Below, one piece after another: positions 52,858 to 61,408 of a stretch of DNA of 64,000 bases; positions within the stretch are counted from its first letter, which is position 1; each line of letters opens with the position of its first letter. The translations under genes and the position numbers were made by a program. The DNA is from Cereibacter sphaeroides (GTDB taxonomy: Bacteria; Pseudomonadota; Alphaproteobacteria; Rhodobacterales; Rhodobacteraceae). The notes under the pieces are model-generated. The model did no database searches and had not been told where the DNA came from. It saw only the letters and a program-made list of their open reading frames with translations. The stretch covers positions 1,996,159-2,060,158 of the forward strand of contig QFQS01000001.1 of assembly GCA_003243455.1 (NCBI GenBank). The letters are read 5' to 3'.

Positions 52858-53471
52858 ATGCTCTTGAGCTTCGGATGGGCCTCTCTGGCCCTTCTTTTCG
52901 GCTACTTCGCTTTGTTTTTCTTTGGCAATGCAATCGCAGCCGAGGCTGCCGGTCGGCCCGTTTAGCTATTCTTCAGCGCGACGGGCCGCGACCGCTGGGC
53001 CGCGACAGGCTTTCGCACGGCGTTCGTGATTGCGTTCTTTGGAGCTTTGCTCTGGATGATCTCGCCGATCTTGCGCGATGCAGACCCGTTGTGGACAGAA
53101 GGATCGTCCGTCACGCTCGGCGTCGTCGGTATCTTCCTGTCCGGGCTGGGCGCCAAGATAGCGTTTGCCGCACAGATGTCGATGGGCGCGTCGGCGTCGC
53201 ATCCGGCGCAAGCGGAGATCTGGTTTCGGACGGGCTTTACCGCTTTAGCCGCAATCCGACCTTTGTCGGCCAGTTCATGCTGCTGGCGGGTGTCAATCTT
53301 GCCATGCCTTCGATACCGACCGTTCTTGCCCCGCTTCTGTTTCTCTGGTCGACCGTGACACAGGTTCGGACCGAAGAGACCATACTGCGCGCGTCGCTGG
53401 GCGCGAACTATGACCGCTATGCGGCCTCGGTCCCGCGCTGGATCGGTCCGAGCCTAAGGTCAACCTCATGA
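52858..53471 (+). pseudogene. Broken isoprenylcysteine-carboxylmethyltransferase-like gene
   Basis: From ATG 52858 the frame encodes a membrane segment, then meets TAG at 52963-52965 where a Trp would be expected (GRPV-stop-LFFSATGRDRW). The same frame continues through AFFGALLWMISPIL and IAFAAQMSMGAS. Near 53195 the frame changes, and the conserved C-terminal part (DGLYRFSRNPTFVGQ, TEETILRASLG, YAASVPRW) lies in the next frame. ICMT-like membrane methyltransferases often sit between cadA and lspA in resistance loci. The stop overlaps the lspA ATG (53468-53471). Confidence 0.8.
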
Positions 53472-53953
53472 CCACGCTGCGCGTCATTGTCGTGATCGGC
53501 CTGACAATCCTGGCAGATCAGGTGACAAAGGCCATCGCCTTGTCGACCCTTTCCTACGGAAACCCGGTTCCTGTCCTGCCCGGCTTCAGCCTGACCCTTG
53601 GCTTCAATGAGGGGGCGAGCTTCGGGCTTTTGGGTGGTGCCATGGCCGGAAAGCCGCTGCTGATGGCGGCTATGACCGGTGTGATCACCCTGATCTTCGC
53701 CGTTATGGCTTTCCGCGCCCGTCATCCGCTGGAACGGCTTGGCCTTGCGCTGGTCGTCGGCGGCGCACTTGGCAACATCGCCGACCGGCTGCGGCAGGGT
53801 GCAGTGACGGACTTCATTGATCTTTACTGGCAAGACTGGCACTGGCCCACTTTCAACGTCGCCGACATCGGCATCACCATGGGGGCGCTTTGCATTCTTA
53901 TATCCATCTTGCCGTCGCGCCGCCGAAAGGGAGCCGTCCTTGACCGCCGCTGA
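53468..53953 (+). CDS. lspA: Lipoprotein signal peptidase II
   Basis: The 161-aa, four-TM aspartic protease has ILADQVTKAIAL in TM1, GFNEGASFGLL, GNIADRLRQGAVTDFIDLY and FNVADIGITMG. The last two contain the catalytic Asp pair. LspA removes signal peptides from prolipoproteins. A second lspA paired with cadA is typical of mobile metal-resistance modules, so the housekeeping copy may lie elsewhere. Its end overlaps the start of dsbB. Confidence 0.93.
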   Translation: MTTLRVIVVIGLTILADQVTKAIALSTLSYGNPVPVLPGFSLTLGFNEGASFGLLGGAMAGKPLLMAAMTGVITLIFAVMAFRARHPLERLGLALVVGGALGNIADRLRQGAVTDFIDLYWQDWHWPTFNVADIGITMGALCILISILPSRRRKGAVLDRR

Positions 53954-54377
53954 TCCCAGGACCCTATCGCGCGAGGATCTGCCGCTGTTGGCAGCGTTTG
54001 CCGTAGCATTGTCGGCCACCCTTGGCGCGCTTTTCATCGGAGAGGTGCTGGGACAGATGCCCTGCACGCTGTGCTGGTATCAGCGTATAGCCATGTTCCC
54101 GCTGGTCCCTATCCTTGGGCTGTCAATCTGGCGGGCCGACGGATTGGCAATGCCTTACGCCCTACCCTTCGCGCTGGCGGGCCTCGCCCTAGCGCTCTGG
54201 CACACCGGGCTTTACGCGGGGGTGATCCCGCAGGCGATTGCCCCGTGCACAAAGGACGGCCCCTCCTGCACCGGTCAGGCGCAGATGATCCTCGGACTTC
54301 CCATCCCCTACCTGTCGCTGGCAGCTTTCGCCGCGATCCTTGCCTGTCTCATCTTGCCGAAAGGACGACGCCCATGA
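53940..54377 (+). CDS. DsbB-like disulfide bond formation protein
   Basis: The 145-aa, four-TM protein has the first Cys pair in MPCTLCWYQRI and the second in APCTKDGPSC, the redox pattern of DsbB, which reoxidises DsbA and passes electrons to quinone. The most plausible start is TTG 53940 with AAAGGGA upstream, inside the end of lspA. Longer frames run through lspA in another frame. It overlaps the thioredoxin-fold gene by 4 bases. Confidence 0.88.
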   Translation: MTAADPRTLSREDLPLLAAFAVALSATLGALFIGEVLGQMPCTLCWYQRIAMFPLVPILGLSIWRADGLAMPYALPFALAGLALALWHTGLYAGVIPQAIAPCTKDGPSCTGQAQMILGLPIPYLSLAAFAAILACLILPKGRRP

Positions 54378-55033
54378 ACCGCCGGACCCTGCTTATCGGG
54401 GCATCAGCCCTTGGACTCGTCGCATTCGGGGGCGGCGCTTTCGTGCTTTCCCAACGCCGTCAGGCCGAGGCAGAAGCGGTCGCAGCAGCTGCTCCGGCAG
54501 TGGACGAGGCGCTCCTGATCCGCAGCTATTCTCCAATCCTCGGCCCAGTCGATGCCCCGGTCACGCTGGTTGAGTTCTTCGACCCCTCGTGCGAGGCCTG
54601 CCGGGCCTTTCACCCTGTCGTCTCGGAAATCCGGCGTCAGTTCCCGACCCAGGTCCGGGTGGTGATGCGCTATACCCTGTTCCACGAAGGTTCCGACGAA
54701 GCCGCCCGTATCCTTGAAACCGCGCGGATGCAGAACAAGTTCGAACAGGTCCTGGGCGCAATTCTGGAAAAGCAGCCGACATGGGCGCTGCACGACGGTC
54801 CTCAGATGGATGTCGCATGGCGTATTGCGGGCGCTGCCGGGCTTGACCTCAACAAGGCCGAAAGCGACAAGTTGTTTCCCGCCATAACGGCCACCATCAA
54901 TCAGGACACGGCTGATGTCGAAGCCCTTGGCATCCGCCAGACGCCGACCTTTTTCCTGAACGGAAAGCTGCTGGAAAATGTCAGCGCCGAAAGCCTGACC
55001 GCCGACGTCCGCCTCGCGGTTGAGAGCGTCTGA
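54374..55033 (+). CDS. DsbA/DsbG-like periplasmic thioredoxin-fold protein
   Basis: The 219-aa protein has an N-terminal membrane anchor or signal (MNRRTLLIGASALGLVAFGG) and a thioredoxin-type domain with CEAC in FFDPSCEACRAFHP and the cis-Pro loop QTPTFFLNG. It is the partner of the adjacent DsbB (ATGA overlap) and oxidises or isomerises disulfides in exported proteins. It converges on mntR, 10 bases away. Confidence 0.9.
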   Translation: MNRRTLLIGASALGLVAFGGGAFVLSQRRQAEAEAVAAAAPAVDEALLIRSYSPILGPVDAPVTLVEFFDPSCEACRAFHPVVSEIRRQFPTQVRVVMRYTLFHEGSDEAARILETARMQNKFEQVLGAILEKQPTWALHDGPQMDVAWRIAGAAGLDLNKAESDKLFPAITATINQDTADVEALGIRQTPTFFLNGKLLENVSAESLTADVRLAVESV

Positions 55034-55043
55034 CGCGCGCGGG

Positions 55044-55505
55044 TCAGTTTCGGGCGACGAAAGCCTCGAATATCTCGAGCGTCCGCTCGCTGACGTGATG
55101 CTCGATCCCCTCGGCATCCCGCTCGGCCGTCTCCGGGTCCAGTCCCAGACTTAGCAGGAACTGCAACACGATCTCGTGCCGGTGCCGGCATTCCTTTGCC
55201 AGCGCCCTGCCCTGTTCCGTCAGGAAGATCGAGCGATACTTGGCTCGGGTGATAAGGCCGTCGCGGGCGAGACGATCAAGCGTCTTGGCCACCGTCGGCG
55301 CCGTGACCCCCATCCGGGTAGCGATGTCAACGGGCCTCGCCTCACCTTGCGTGTGGATCAGTTCGGCGATCAGCTCCACGTAGTCTTCCGCCAGCTCGTT
55401 GCGCCGCGCCGCGCGTACGCCCTGAAATGCCTCCGCGCGCAGGTCGGGAGATCGGTCGTCACCGGCAGGAGGCAGGGCTTCATCAGGATCATGCATCGTC
55501 GCCAT
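55044..55505 (-). CDS. mntR: MntR-type metal-dependent repressor
   Basis: The 153-aa protein has a winged helix (LAEDYVELIAELI, then VTAPTVAKTLDRLARDGL) and the DtxR/MntR dimerisation part with ECRHRHEIVLQFLLSLG and ERDAEGIEHHVS, whose Glu/His/Asp residues bind metal. MntR usually represses Mn transport genes. ATG 55505 is chosen; the frame extends upstream through the operator region, which is not believed. It is divergent from a multicopper oxidase gene. Confidence 0.88.
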   Translation of the reverse strand: MATMHDPDEALPPAGDDRSPDLRAEAFQGVRAARRNELAEDYVELIAELIHTQGEARPVDIATRMGVTAPTVAKTLDRLARDGLITRAKYRSIFLTEQGRALAKECRHRHEIVLQFLLSLGLDPETAERDAEGIEHHVSERTLEIFEAFVARN

Positions 55506-55550
55506 AGTCTCGCACGATCTGGATTGACAGGTAAACACTGTGGGCAGATT

Positions 55551-55566
55551 GTTAGCCTCGTCTAAC
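55551..55566. promoter_or_regulatory. Putative MntR operator between mntR and the oxidase gene
   Basis: The sequence GTTAGcctcgtCTAAC is a perfect 5-base inverted repeat with a 6-base spacer, extended by flanking A/T symmetry (TTGTTAG...CTAACATT). It lies 46 bases from the mntR ATG and 41 from the oxidase ATG. DtxR-family operators have this style, but binding is unproven. Confidence 0.6.
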
Positions 55567-55606
55567 ATTTCGCGCCAACACTTTTGCACCAGTCTGGGGA
55601 AGCCTT

Positions 55607-56752
55607 ATGCCCGCCGACGACGATTTCTCGGTTGATCCGTCACGGCGGGCGTTGCTCGTCGCGGGCCTTGCTGCCGCCGGTGGCGCTGCCATTGCTGTTG
55701 GCAAGGCACGTTCCCAGACTGCGCCTGACCCGATGGCCGGACACGACATGTCTGCGACGTCTGTCGATCCCTACGCCGCGCCGATGCCCGGCATGGCGCA
55801 TGGCAACATGACGACCGTGGGCCGCGTCGATCATGCCGCGAATGGGTTCGATCCGTCGGAAATGTTGACGGACTGGGACACGGGGCGTACCGAGATCCTT
55901 CCCGATGGCCGCACCCTGCGCACGTTCGAGGTCGTGGCATCTGATCGCGAGATCGAGATCGCCCCCGGCATCTTCTTTCCCGCCTGGACCTACAACAACC
56001 GCGTCCCCGGCCCTGCGCTCCGCGCCAGAGAGGGTGAAAAGCTGCGGATCATCTTCCGCAACTATGGCTCACACCCGCATTCGATGCATTTTCACGGCAT
56101 CCACTCGGCCCGGATGGACGGCATTCCGGGCGCCGGGCTGATCGGGCCCGGCGAAGAGTTCATCTATGAATTCGACGCGAAACCCTTTGGCTGCCACTTG
56201 TATCACTGCCACGCCCTGCCGCTGAAACGACATATCCACAAGGGAATGTACGGCCTGTTCGTGATCGACCCCGATCCCGCACGCCAGACCGACACGGCAC
56301 TGGCCGCCGTAGCAGCCTCGCGCGTCCTCGGCAGTCCCGAGAACGCCCGCTGGCAGGAACTGGCGATGGTGATGAATGCCTTCGACACCAATTTCGACGG
56401 CGGAAACGAGGTTTATGCCGTCAACACTGTTGGCCAAGCCTACATGAACGTGCCGATCCGCATCGACAAGACGCGGCCGGTCCGCATCTACCTGGTAAAC
56501 GTTACCGAATTCGACCCGATCAACTCTTTCCACCTGCACGCCAACTTCTTCGACTATTACGACACCGGCACGATGTTGACGCCGACGCTGCGTAGCGTCG
56601 ATCTGATCATGCAGTGCCAGGCGCAACGCGGCATCCTCGAGTTCAGCTTCGCCGGGCATGAGGACGGAATGTACATGTTCCACGCCCACCAGTCCGAGTT
56701 CACGGAGCTTGGCTGGGTCGGGATGTTCGACGTTCGGGGATCAGAGACATGA
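55607..56752 (+). CDS. Two-domain multicopper oxidase, probably exported
   Basis: The 381-aa protein has an N-terminal twin-arginine-like segment (PSRRALLVAGLAAAGGAA) and a Met/His-rich linker (MAGHDM, MPGMAHGNM). Two cupredoxin domains carry the copper ligands in HPHSMHFHG, CHLYHCHALPLKRHIHKG, SFHLHANFF and MFHAHQSEFTELGW. The type-1 and trinuclear ligands seem complete. Such enzymes oxidise metals or phenolics with O2. ATG 55607 has GGGGAAG upstream. It overlaps the ZIP gene by 4 bases. Confidence 0.88.
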   Translation: MPADDDFSVDPSRRALLVAGLAAAGGAAIAVGKARSQTAPDPMAGHDMSATSVDPYAAPMPGMAHGNMTTVGRVDHAANGFDPSEMLTDWDTGRTEILPDGRTLRTFEVVASDREIEIAPGIFFPAWTYNNRVPGPALRAREGEKLRIIFRNYGSHPHSMHFHGIHSARMDGIPGAGLIGPGEEFIYEFDAKPFGCHLYHCHALPLKRHIHKGMYGLFVIDPDPARQTDTALAAVAASRVLGSPENARWQELAMVMNAFDTNFDGGNEVYAVNTVGQAYMNVPIRIDKTRPVRIYLVNVTEFDPINSFHLHANFFDYYDTGTMLTPTLRSVDLIMQCQAQRGILEFSFAGHEDGMYMFHAHQSEFTELGWVGMFDVRGSET

Positions 56753-57930
56753 GCGACCGAATCCAACCCACCCGCCATGCCTTGACCCGCCTTCTGCTGG
56801 CGCTTCTGCCGCTGGCGGCAATCCTGGGGGCTTTCGTCTGGATCGCCTCGCTCGATCCGCTCCGCAGTTTCAACAACGGGGCACCGCCGGTCGAAGCCCT
56901 GACGGTAGAGCGAACGGTTCTCGACCAGACCGGCATCGGGATTCTGGTCCGTGCGGGCGGTTCGGAGGCGATGCGCATCGCACAGGTTGCCGTCGATGAC
57001 GCCTATTGGAGCTTCACGCAGGATCCGCCGGGGCCGATCCCACGCGGCAGCGCCGTCTGGGTGCAGATTCCCTACCCCTGGGTTCTGGGCGAGGCGCATC
57101 AGGTTGCCCTGGTGACCAACACCGGCACTGTCTTCGGGCACGAGATCGCCGTGGCCGTGCCGACCCCCAAGGCCACTGCAGGTCAGTTTCGCATGCAGGC
57201 GCTGGTGGGGGCGATGGTCGGCCTGCTGCCTGTGGCGCTTGGGCTGATGTTCTATCCGGCCATGCGCGGCTTTGGCACCTCTGGCATGAACTTCGTGCTC
57301 GCTCTGACTGTTGGCATGCTGGCCTTCCTGCTTCTGGACATGATGGCAGAGGCAACCGAACTGGCCGCCGAGGCGGCGGCGATGTTCCAGGGCTCCGCCA
57401 TGGTCTGGCTGTCGGCGCTGGCCAGTTTTTTATTGCTGATGGCCATCGGGCGCTGGCGCGGGCGGCCCGAGGGGCTGGCGCTGGCCTTCTACATCGCGCT
57501 CGGTATCGGGCTGCACAACTTCGGCGAGGGGTTGGCCATCGGCGGCGCCTTCGCCGTCGGCGCAGCCGGGCTTGGCACCTTCCTCGTCCTCGGCTTCGCG
57601 CTGCACAACGTCACCGAAGGGATCGGCATCGCCGCCCCGATGCTGCGCATCCGTCCGCCGCTCTGGAGCTTCGCCGCGCTGACGCTGCTGGCAGGCGGCC
57701 CGGCGGTGCTTGGCATATGGGTCGGCAGCCTCGCCTACGCGCCGCAGTGGTCGGCCTTCGCACTTGCGGTCGGTGCCGGTGCCATCCTGCAAGTCATGGT
57801 CGAAGTCACCGCCTATCTGCAACGTCAGAACAGCGACCGACAGGCGATCTTGTTTTCCCCTGCCGTTCTCGGCGGTTTCCTCGGGGGTATCGCCTTCATG
57901 TATGTCACGGCCGCGCTGATAAAGGTCTGA
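56749..57930 (+). CDS. ZIP-family metal transporter with N-terminal periplasmic domain
   Basis: The 393-aa protein has TM1 (about residues 12-32), an external domain of about 110 residues (45-145), then a seven-TM ZIP core with the paired metal-site motifs GLHNFGEGLAIG and ALHNVTEGIGIA (HNxxEG type). ZIP carriers bring Zn, Fe or Mn into the cytoplasm. It is translationally coupled to the multicopper oxidase and sits under the putative MntR operator, so Mn or Fe is the most plausible ion. The extra N-terminal domain is unusual for ZupT-like proteins. Confidence 0.88.
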   Translation: MSDRIQPTRHALTRLLLALLPLAAILGAFVWIASLDPLRSFNNGAPPVEALTVERTVLDQTGIGILVRAGGSEAMRIAQVAVDDAYWSFTQDPPGPIPRGSAVWVQIPYPWVLGEAHQVALVTNTGTVFGHEIAVAVPTPKATAGQFRMQALVGAMVGLLPVALGLMFYPAMRGFGTSGMNFVLALTVGMLAFLLLDMMAEATELAAEAAAMFQGSAMVWLSALASFLLLMAIGRWRGRPEGLALAFYIALGIGLHNFGEGLAIGGAFAVGAAGLGTFLVLGFALHNVTEGIGIAAPMLRIRPPLWSFAALTLLAGGPAVLGIWVGSLAYAPQWSAFALAVGAGAILQVMVEVTAYLQRQNSDRQAILFSPAVLGGFLGGIAFMYVTAALIKV

Positions 57931-57954
57931 ATCTCCTGGCCGCGCAATGAAACT

Positions 57955-57976
57955 GGGCGGCCCGGCCGGACCGCCC
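57955..57976. terminator. GC-rich hairpin between convergent ZIP and alkaline phosphatase genes
   Basis: GGGCGG (57955-57960) pairs with CCGCCC (57971-57976), and the loop CCCGGCCGGA can extend the structure. T tracts on both sides are weak (CATTTTC on plus, AGTTTC on minus). It could act in both directions. Confidence 0.45.
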
Positions 57977-57999
57977 CGTTGTCATTTTCTCAGGCGAGC

Positions 58000-59451
58000 T
58001 TACTTCGGCGCCATCGCGTATTGCATGACATTGAAGAGGTAGTTCTGCTCGACCACGCCGCCGACCAGTTGCGCCCAGGGGCCCTTGGCATAGGCCTGAA
58101 TGTCCACGCCGAATGCGTCTCATCCTCCATCGGCACCAGCGCCTGCTGCAGGTAGTCGATGCCAGCGGCCTCGGCCTCGGTAACAACAGGACGGGTGCGA
58201 CCAGGTCTTGTCAGCCTGTTCGGTGATGACCGATCCCAGACCGTTGACGAAGCCCGCCACGGTGTAGGGCTTTCCATCGGCGGCAAGGTTCGGCGTGGTC
58301 GTGGCGGCGACACCGTTCGGGTCGATCTCCATGCAGAGGCCAAGGATGTTCGAGCCGCCTCCGCAATAGCCTTTGAAGGCCAGGCCGTACGCATGGTCGG
58401 CGGTGACGATGATCAGCGTATCCTCGTCATTGGTTGTGTCGTCGGCCATCTTCACAGCGGCGGCCGGCGCCTCGCCATCGGTCACGGCCCGCGCCAAGTT
58501 GCCGTCATGCAGTGCATGGTTGATCCGCCCGGCTTCGATCTGCAGGAAAAAGCCGTTCTCGTTGGTTGAAAGGGCCTTGATCGAGGCTTCGGTCATCTCG
58601 GCCAGCGACGGCTCGTCAGTGCGGTCGGCCTCGTACTGCATGTGGCTGCTTTCAAAAGGCCAAGGATCGGCTTCGATCCGTCCAGCGGCAGTGCCGCAGC
58701 AGTTTCCTTGTTCCAGGCATAGGCCCAGCCCTTTTCCATGCCTTCGGCAATCAGGTTGCGACCGTCTTCGCGCGAGGGCAGGAAGGCGCGGCGACCGCCG
58801 CCCATGGCGACGTCTATTGTGCCCTTGTCCATCGCGTTGATGAGTTGCTGCGCAATGTCTTCCTGGGTGGTGCAACCTTCGGGAACCGACGCTTCCCAGT
58901 CCCGCGCCACAGTGCGGGCATAGACCGCCGCCGGGGTCGCATGTGTGATGTGGGTAGTCGTGATGTTCCCCACCGACTTGCCTGACGCCGTAGCGATTTC
59001 GGCCAGCCTGTCAGCTCGTTGCCGGTATAGGTCGCGCAATCCTCAAGGTTGGCATCCGAATCGAGGCCTATGATCCCGTCGTCGGTCTTGACGCCGGTGT
59101 TCAGCGCGTTCGCCGTCGGTGCACTGTCCCCGGTTGGGCGTTCATCAGATAGGTCTTCATCAGGGCGACGAAGGGAAAGCCCTCTTGCGGCAGCACGAAT
59201 TCGTCACCGAAACCGCCCGCTTTCTGGCCCATGTACAGCCGCGTGGCATAAGTGGTGGCGACATCGTTGCCGTCGCCGACGATCAGGATGACATTCTTCG
59301 CCGTCCCGGTCAGAGGTGTCGCCGCGACGCGGGCGGCGAGCAGGCTCTCTGCGTCCTTGATCCAGGTGCTGTTCGTCTGGAGCAAATCCTGTGCCTGGCC
59401 CGCTGTCGCGAAAGCGGCGCTAAGAAGTATCAATGCAAGTTGTCTCATCAT
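58000..59451 (-). pseudogene. Broken alkaline phosphatase (PhoA-type)
   Basis: Fragments in different frames give one alkaline phosphatase. They include the signal peptide (MMRQLALILLSAAFATAGQA), ILIVGDGNDVATTYATRL with the metal-binding Asp, KTDDGIIGLDSDANLEDC, THITHATPAAVYART, MGGGRRAFLP, IEAGRINHALHDGN, TADHAYGL and GVDIQAYAKGP. Frame changes lie near 59134, 59006, 58655, 58196 and 58112. Four behave as lost bases and one as a gained base. The nucleophile region is present, but no single frame spans it to the C-terminal His. The family releases phosphate from organic esters in the periplasm. Confidence 0.85.
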
Positions 59452-59665
59452 GCCCTCAAAGTGTTGAAACTTTCGAATGGATCGTTAAAGGCCAAATGTA
59501 ATTGCCTTGTGATTGCGAGCTTCCTGAAGCGATTGTCACCCGCATATCGGCATTTGCATTCGGACAGGCGAAGGCCGCCGGAATTTGACCTCTAAGCGAA
59601 TTGTCACTTGAATCTCTAGTCGCTCAAGGTCTTACGTTGACGGCTATAACGTGCGGGACGATCGA

Positions 59666-60256
59666 ATGAGCCTTCGAAGTTTAAGGATTGCTCTCTGGGT
59701 GGCGGCGATGGCCGCTGCCGCCGCCTTCATCGCGATACGCTTGTTCCCGGCAGGTCCGCAGGACGAAGGGGTTACCGCCTTTTCCCCGTCCTTTGTCCTT
59801 GCTGACAGCGAGGGCGCTCAGCGGACTTCCGCAGAGTTTCGCGGCAAGTTCCTTTTGGTGTTCTTTGGTTTCACCAACTGCCCGGATGTCTGCCCGACCA
59901 CCCTGTCCGAAGTTGCGCAGGTGATGGACGATCTGGGACCGGATGCGGCGCGGGTGCAGCCGATCTTCATTTCCATCGACCCCGAGCGGGATCGCCGTCT
60001 GGGTTTATTGGCCTATACTCAGGCGTTTCACCCGGCGATCCTCGGTTTGGCCGGAACTGACACCGAAACACAGGCGGCGGCAGAAAGCTTTAAGATTTAC
60101 TTTTCCCGCGAGGCCGATGCCGCCGCACCGGACGGCTATACAATGTCGCACAGCCCGGGCCTGTTCCTGATCGGACCGGATGGCGTATGGCTACGGCAGT
60201 TTACCTACGGCACGCCCGGCGCCGACATCCTCTCCGACCTTAAATCGAGATTCTGA
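59666..60256 (+). CDS. SCO1/SenC copper chaperone-like protein (first copy)
   Basis: The 196-aa membrane-anchored protein has an N-terminal TM (about residues 7-26) and a thioredoxin-like domain with copper-site Cys72 and Cys76 (TNCPDVCPTT) and the third ligand His in YTMSHSPG. SCO proteins deliver copper to the CuA site of cytochrome oxidase or act as thiol reductases. ATG 59666 is preferred to GTG 59651. It starts a SCO-PCuAC-SCO gene set. Confidence 0.9.
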   Translation: MSLRSLRIALWVAAMAAAAAFIAIRLFPAGPQDEGVTAFSPSFVLADSEGAQRTSAEFRGKFLLVFFGFTNCPDVCPTTLSEVAQVMDDLGPDAARVQPIFISIDPERDRRLGLLAYTQAFHPAILGLAGTDTETQAAAESFKIYFSREADAAAPDGYTMSHSPGLFLIGPDGVWLRQFTYGTPGADILSDLKSRF

Positions 60257-60259
60257 TCC

Positions 60260-60733
60260 ATGAAACCGCTGTTACTGTCCACGGTCCTGCTCCTCACCAC
60301 GCCTGCTGCCTTCGCTTGCGAAACGTTCACTGTCGGTGACCTGACCATCGACCACGCCTGGTCCAAGGCGACCATCGGCGCGGATCGCCCGGCAGTCTTC
60401 TATGTCGAAATCACGAACAGCGGTGGCACCGACGACGCCTTGATCGGCATCACAACACCGGCGGCGAGCATGCCGATGTTGCATGAAACGGTCGTCACGG
60501 ACGGCATCGCCTCGATGCCCCACGCGATGTCGATCCCGGTCCCGGCAAATCAGACTGTCGCGCTTTCGCCGGGCGGATATCATGGCATGCTGATGGGCCT
60601 TTCCTCCGCTCTCAAGGAAGGTGACCGGTTTCCCGTCACGCTGTCCTTCGAGAAGGCAGGTGACGTCACGGTCAATGTCGACGTGCTGTCCCTGCGTTCG
60701 GAGGGTCCGGATTGCGGCGACGCCGGGCAGTAA
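60260..60733 (+). CDS. PCu(A)C periplasmic copper chaperone
   Basis: The 157-aa protein has a signal peptide (MKPLLLSTVLLLTTPAAFA) and the exact H-x10-M-x21-H-x-M copper site (His in MLHETVV, Met in IASM, HGM at the end). It binds Cu(I) and hands it to the CuA site with SCO. It lies three bases after the first SCO gene and overlaps the second by 22 bases. Confidence 0.92.
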   Translation: MKPLLLSTVLLLTTPAAFACETFTVGDLTIDHAWSKATIGADRPAVFYVEITNSGGTDDALIGITTPAASMPMLHETVVTDGIASMPHAMSIPVPANQTVALSPGGYHGMLMGLSSALKEGDRFPVTLSFEKAGDVTVNVDVLSLRSEGPDCGDAGQ

Positions 60734-61314
60734 TCCTGGGCCTTGGGGGCGCAGGTGCGGCGGTCGCCTTCATGCTGGGCCTCGGCGCTTGGCAGACGCG
60801 CGATCGGCCACGCGCGGACAAGGCCTTGCCGTTACCCATCGGTGGTATGGAATGGCAGCTGACTGACCATCGTGGCCAGCCCGTCAGACCTTCGGACTGG
60901 CCTGGCCGCCCTGTCATGGTCTTTTTCGGGTTTACCTGGTGCCCGGATGTTTGTCCGACAACGCTCAACGACATCTCGCTCTGGCTCGAGGAACTGGGGG
61001 CGGACGCGGATCGGTTGGTCGTCGCTCTGATTACGGTCGATCCCGAGCGTGACACGCCAGACGTGTTAGCCGACTACCTCAGCAACTTCGATCCCCGCAT
61101 TGTCGGTCTGACGGGATCGCCCGATCAGATCGCGCAGGCCGCTGCGGATTTCCGCGTAACCTATCGCCGTGTGCCCGGCGAAGGCGAGGACTACACCATG
61201 GATCACACCGCCGGGGTGTTCCTGTTCCATCCGGATGGAGGCCTTGCCAGCGTCATCGACTTCCACGAGGACCGGCGCTTTGCCGTCCCGAAAATCCGTA
61301 GAATCCTGAGATGA
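60712..61314 (+). CDS. SCO1/SenC-like protein (second copy)
   Basis: The 200-aa protein has a TM near residues 8-26 and the TWCPDVCPTT copper motif, with the His ligand in YTMDHTAG. Translation probably starts at TTG 60712 inside the end of the PCuAC gene; no ATG gives the membrane segment. It differs clearly from the first SCO copy, so the two may serve different oxidases or different steps. Confidence 0.85.
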   Translation: MRRRRAVILGLGGAGAAVAFMLGLGAWQTRDRPRADKALPLPIGGMEWQLTDHRGQPVRPSDWPGRPVMVFFGFTWCPDVCPTTLNDISLWLEELGADADRLVVALITVDPERDTPDVLADYLSNFDPRIVGLTGSPDQIAQAAADFRVTYRRVPGEGEDYTMDHTAGVFLFHPDGGLASVIDFHEDRRFAVPKIRRILR

Positions 61315-61408
61315 AAGTTCATCCTGAGCCGCACTGCGCTCTTGGCCTTCGCCACTCGTTCTCCCTTGTCGGCTTCCCATTCGTGGGGCGCAGTCTAAGG
61401 GGCTAGAA

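Noticed and set aside
57006..57950. 314-codon frame overlapping the ZIP gene
   Set aside because: Same strand, other frame; Arg/Gly-rich low-complexity product without motifs, whereas the ZIP frame has both HNxxEG sites.
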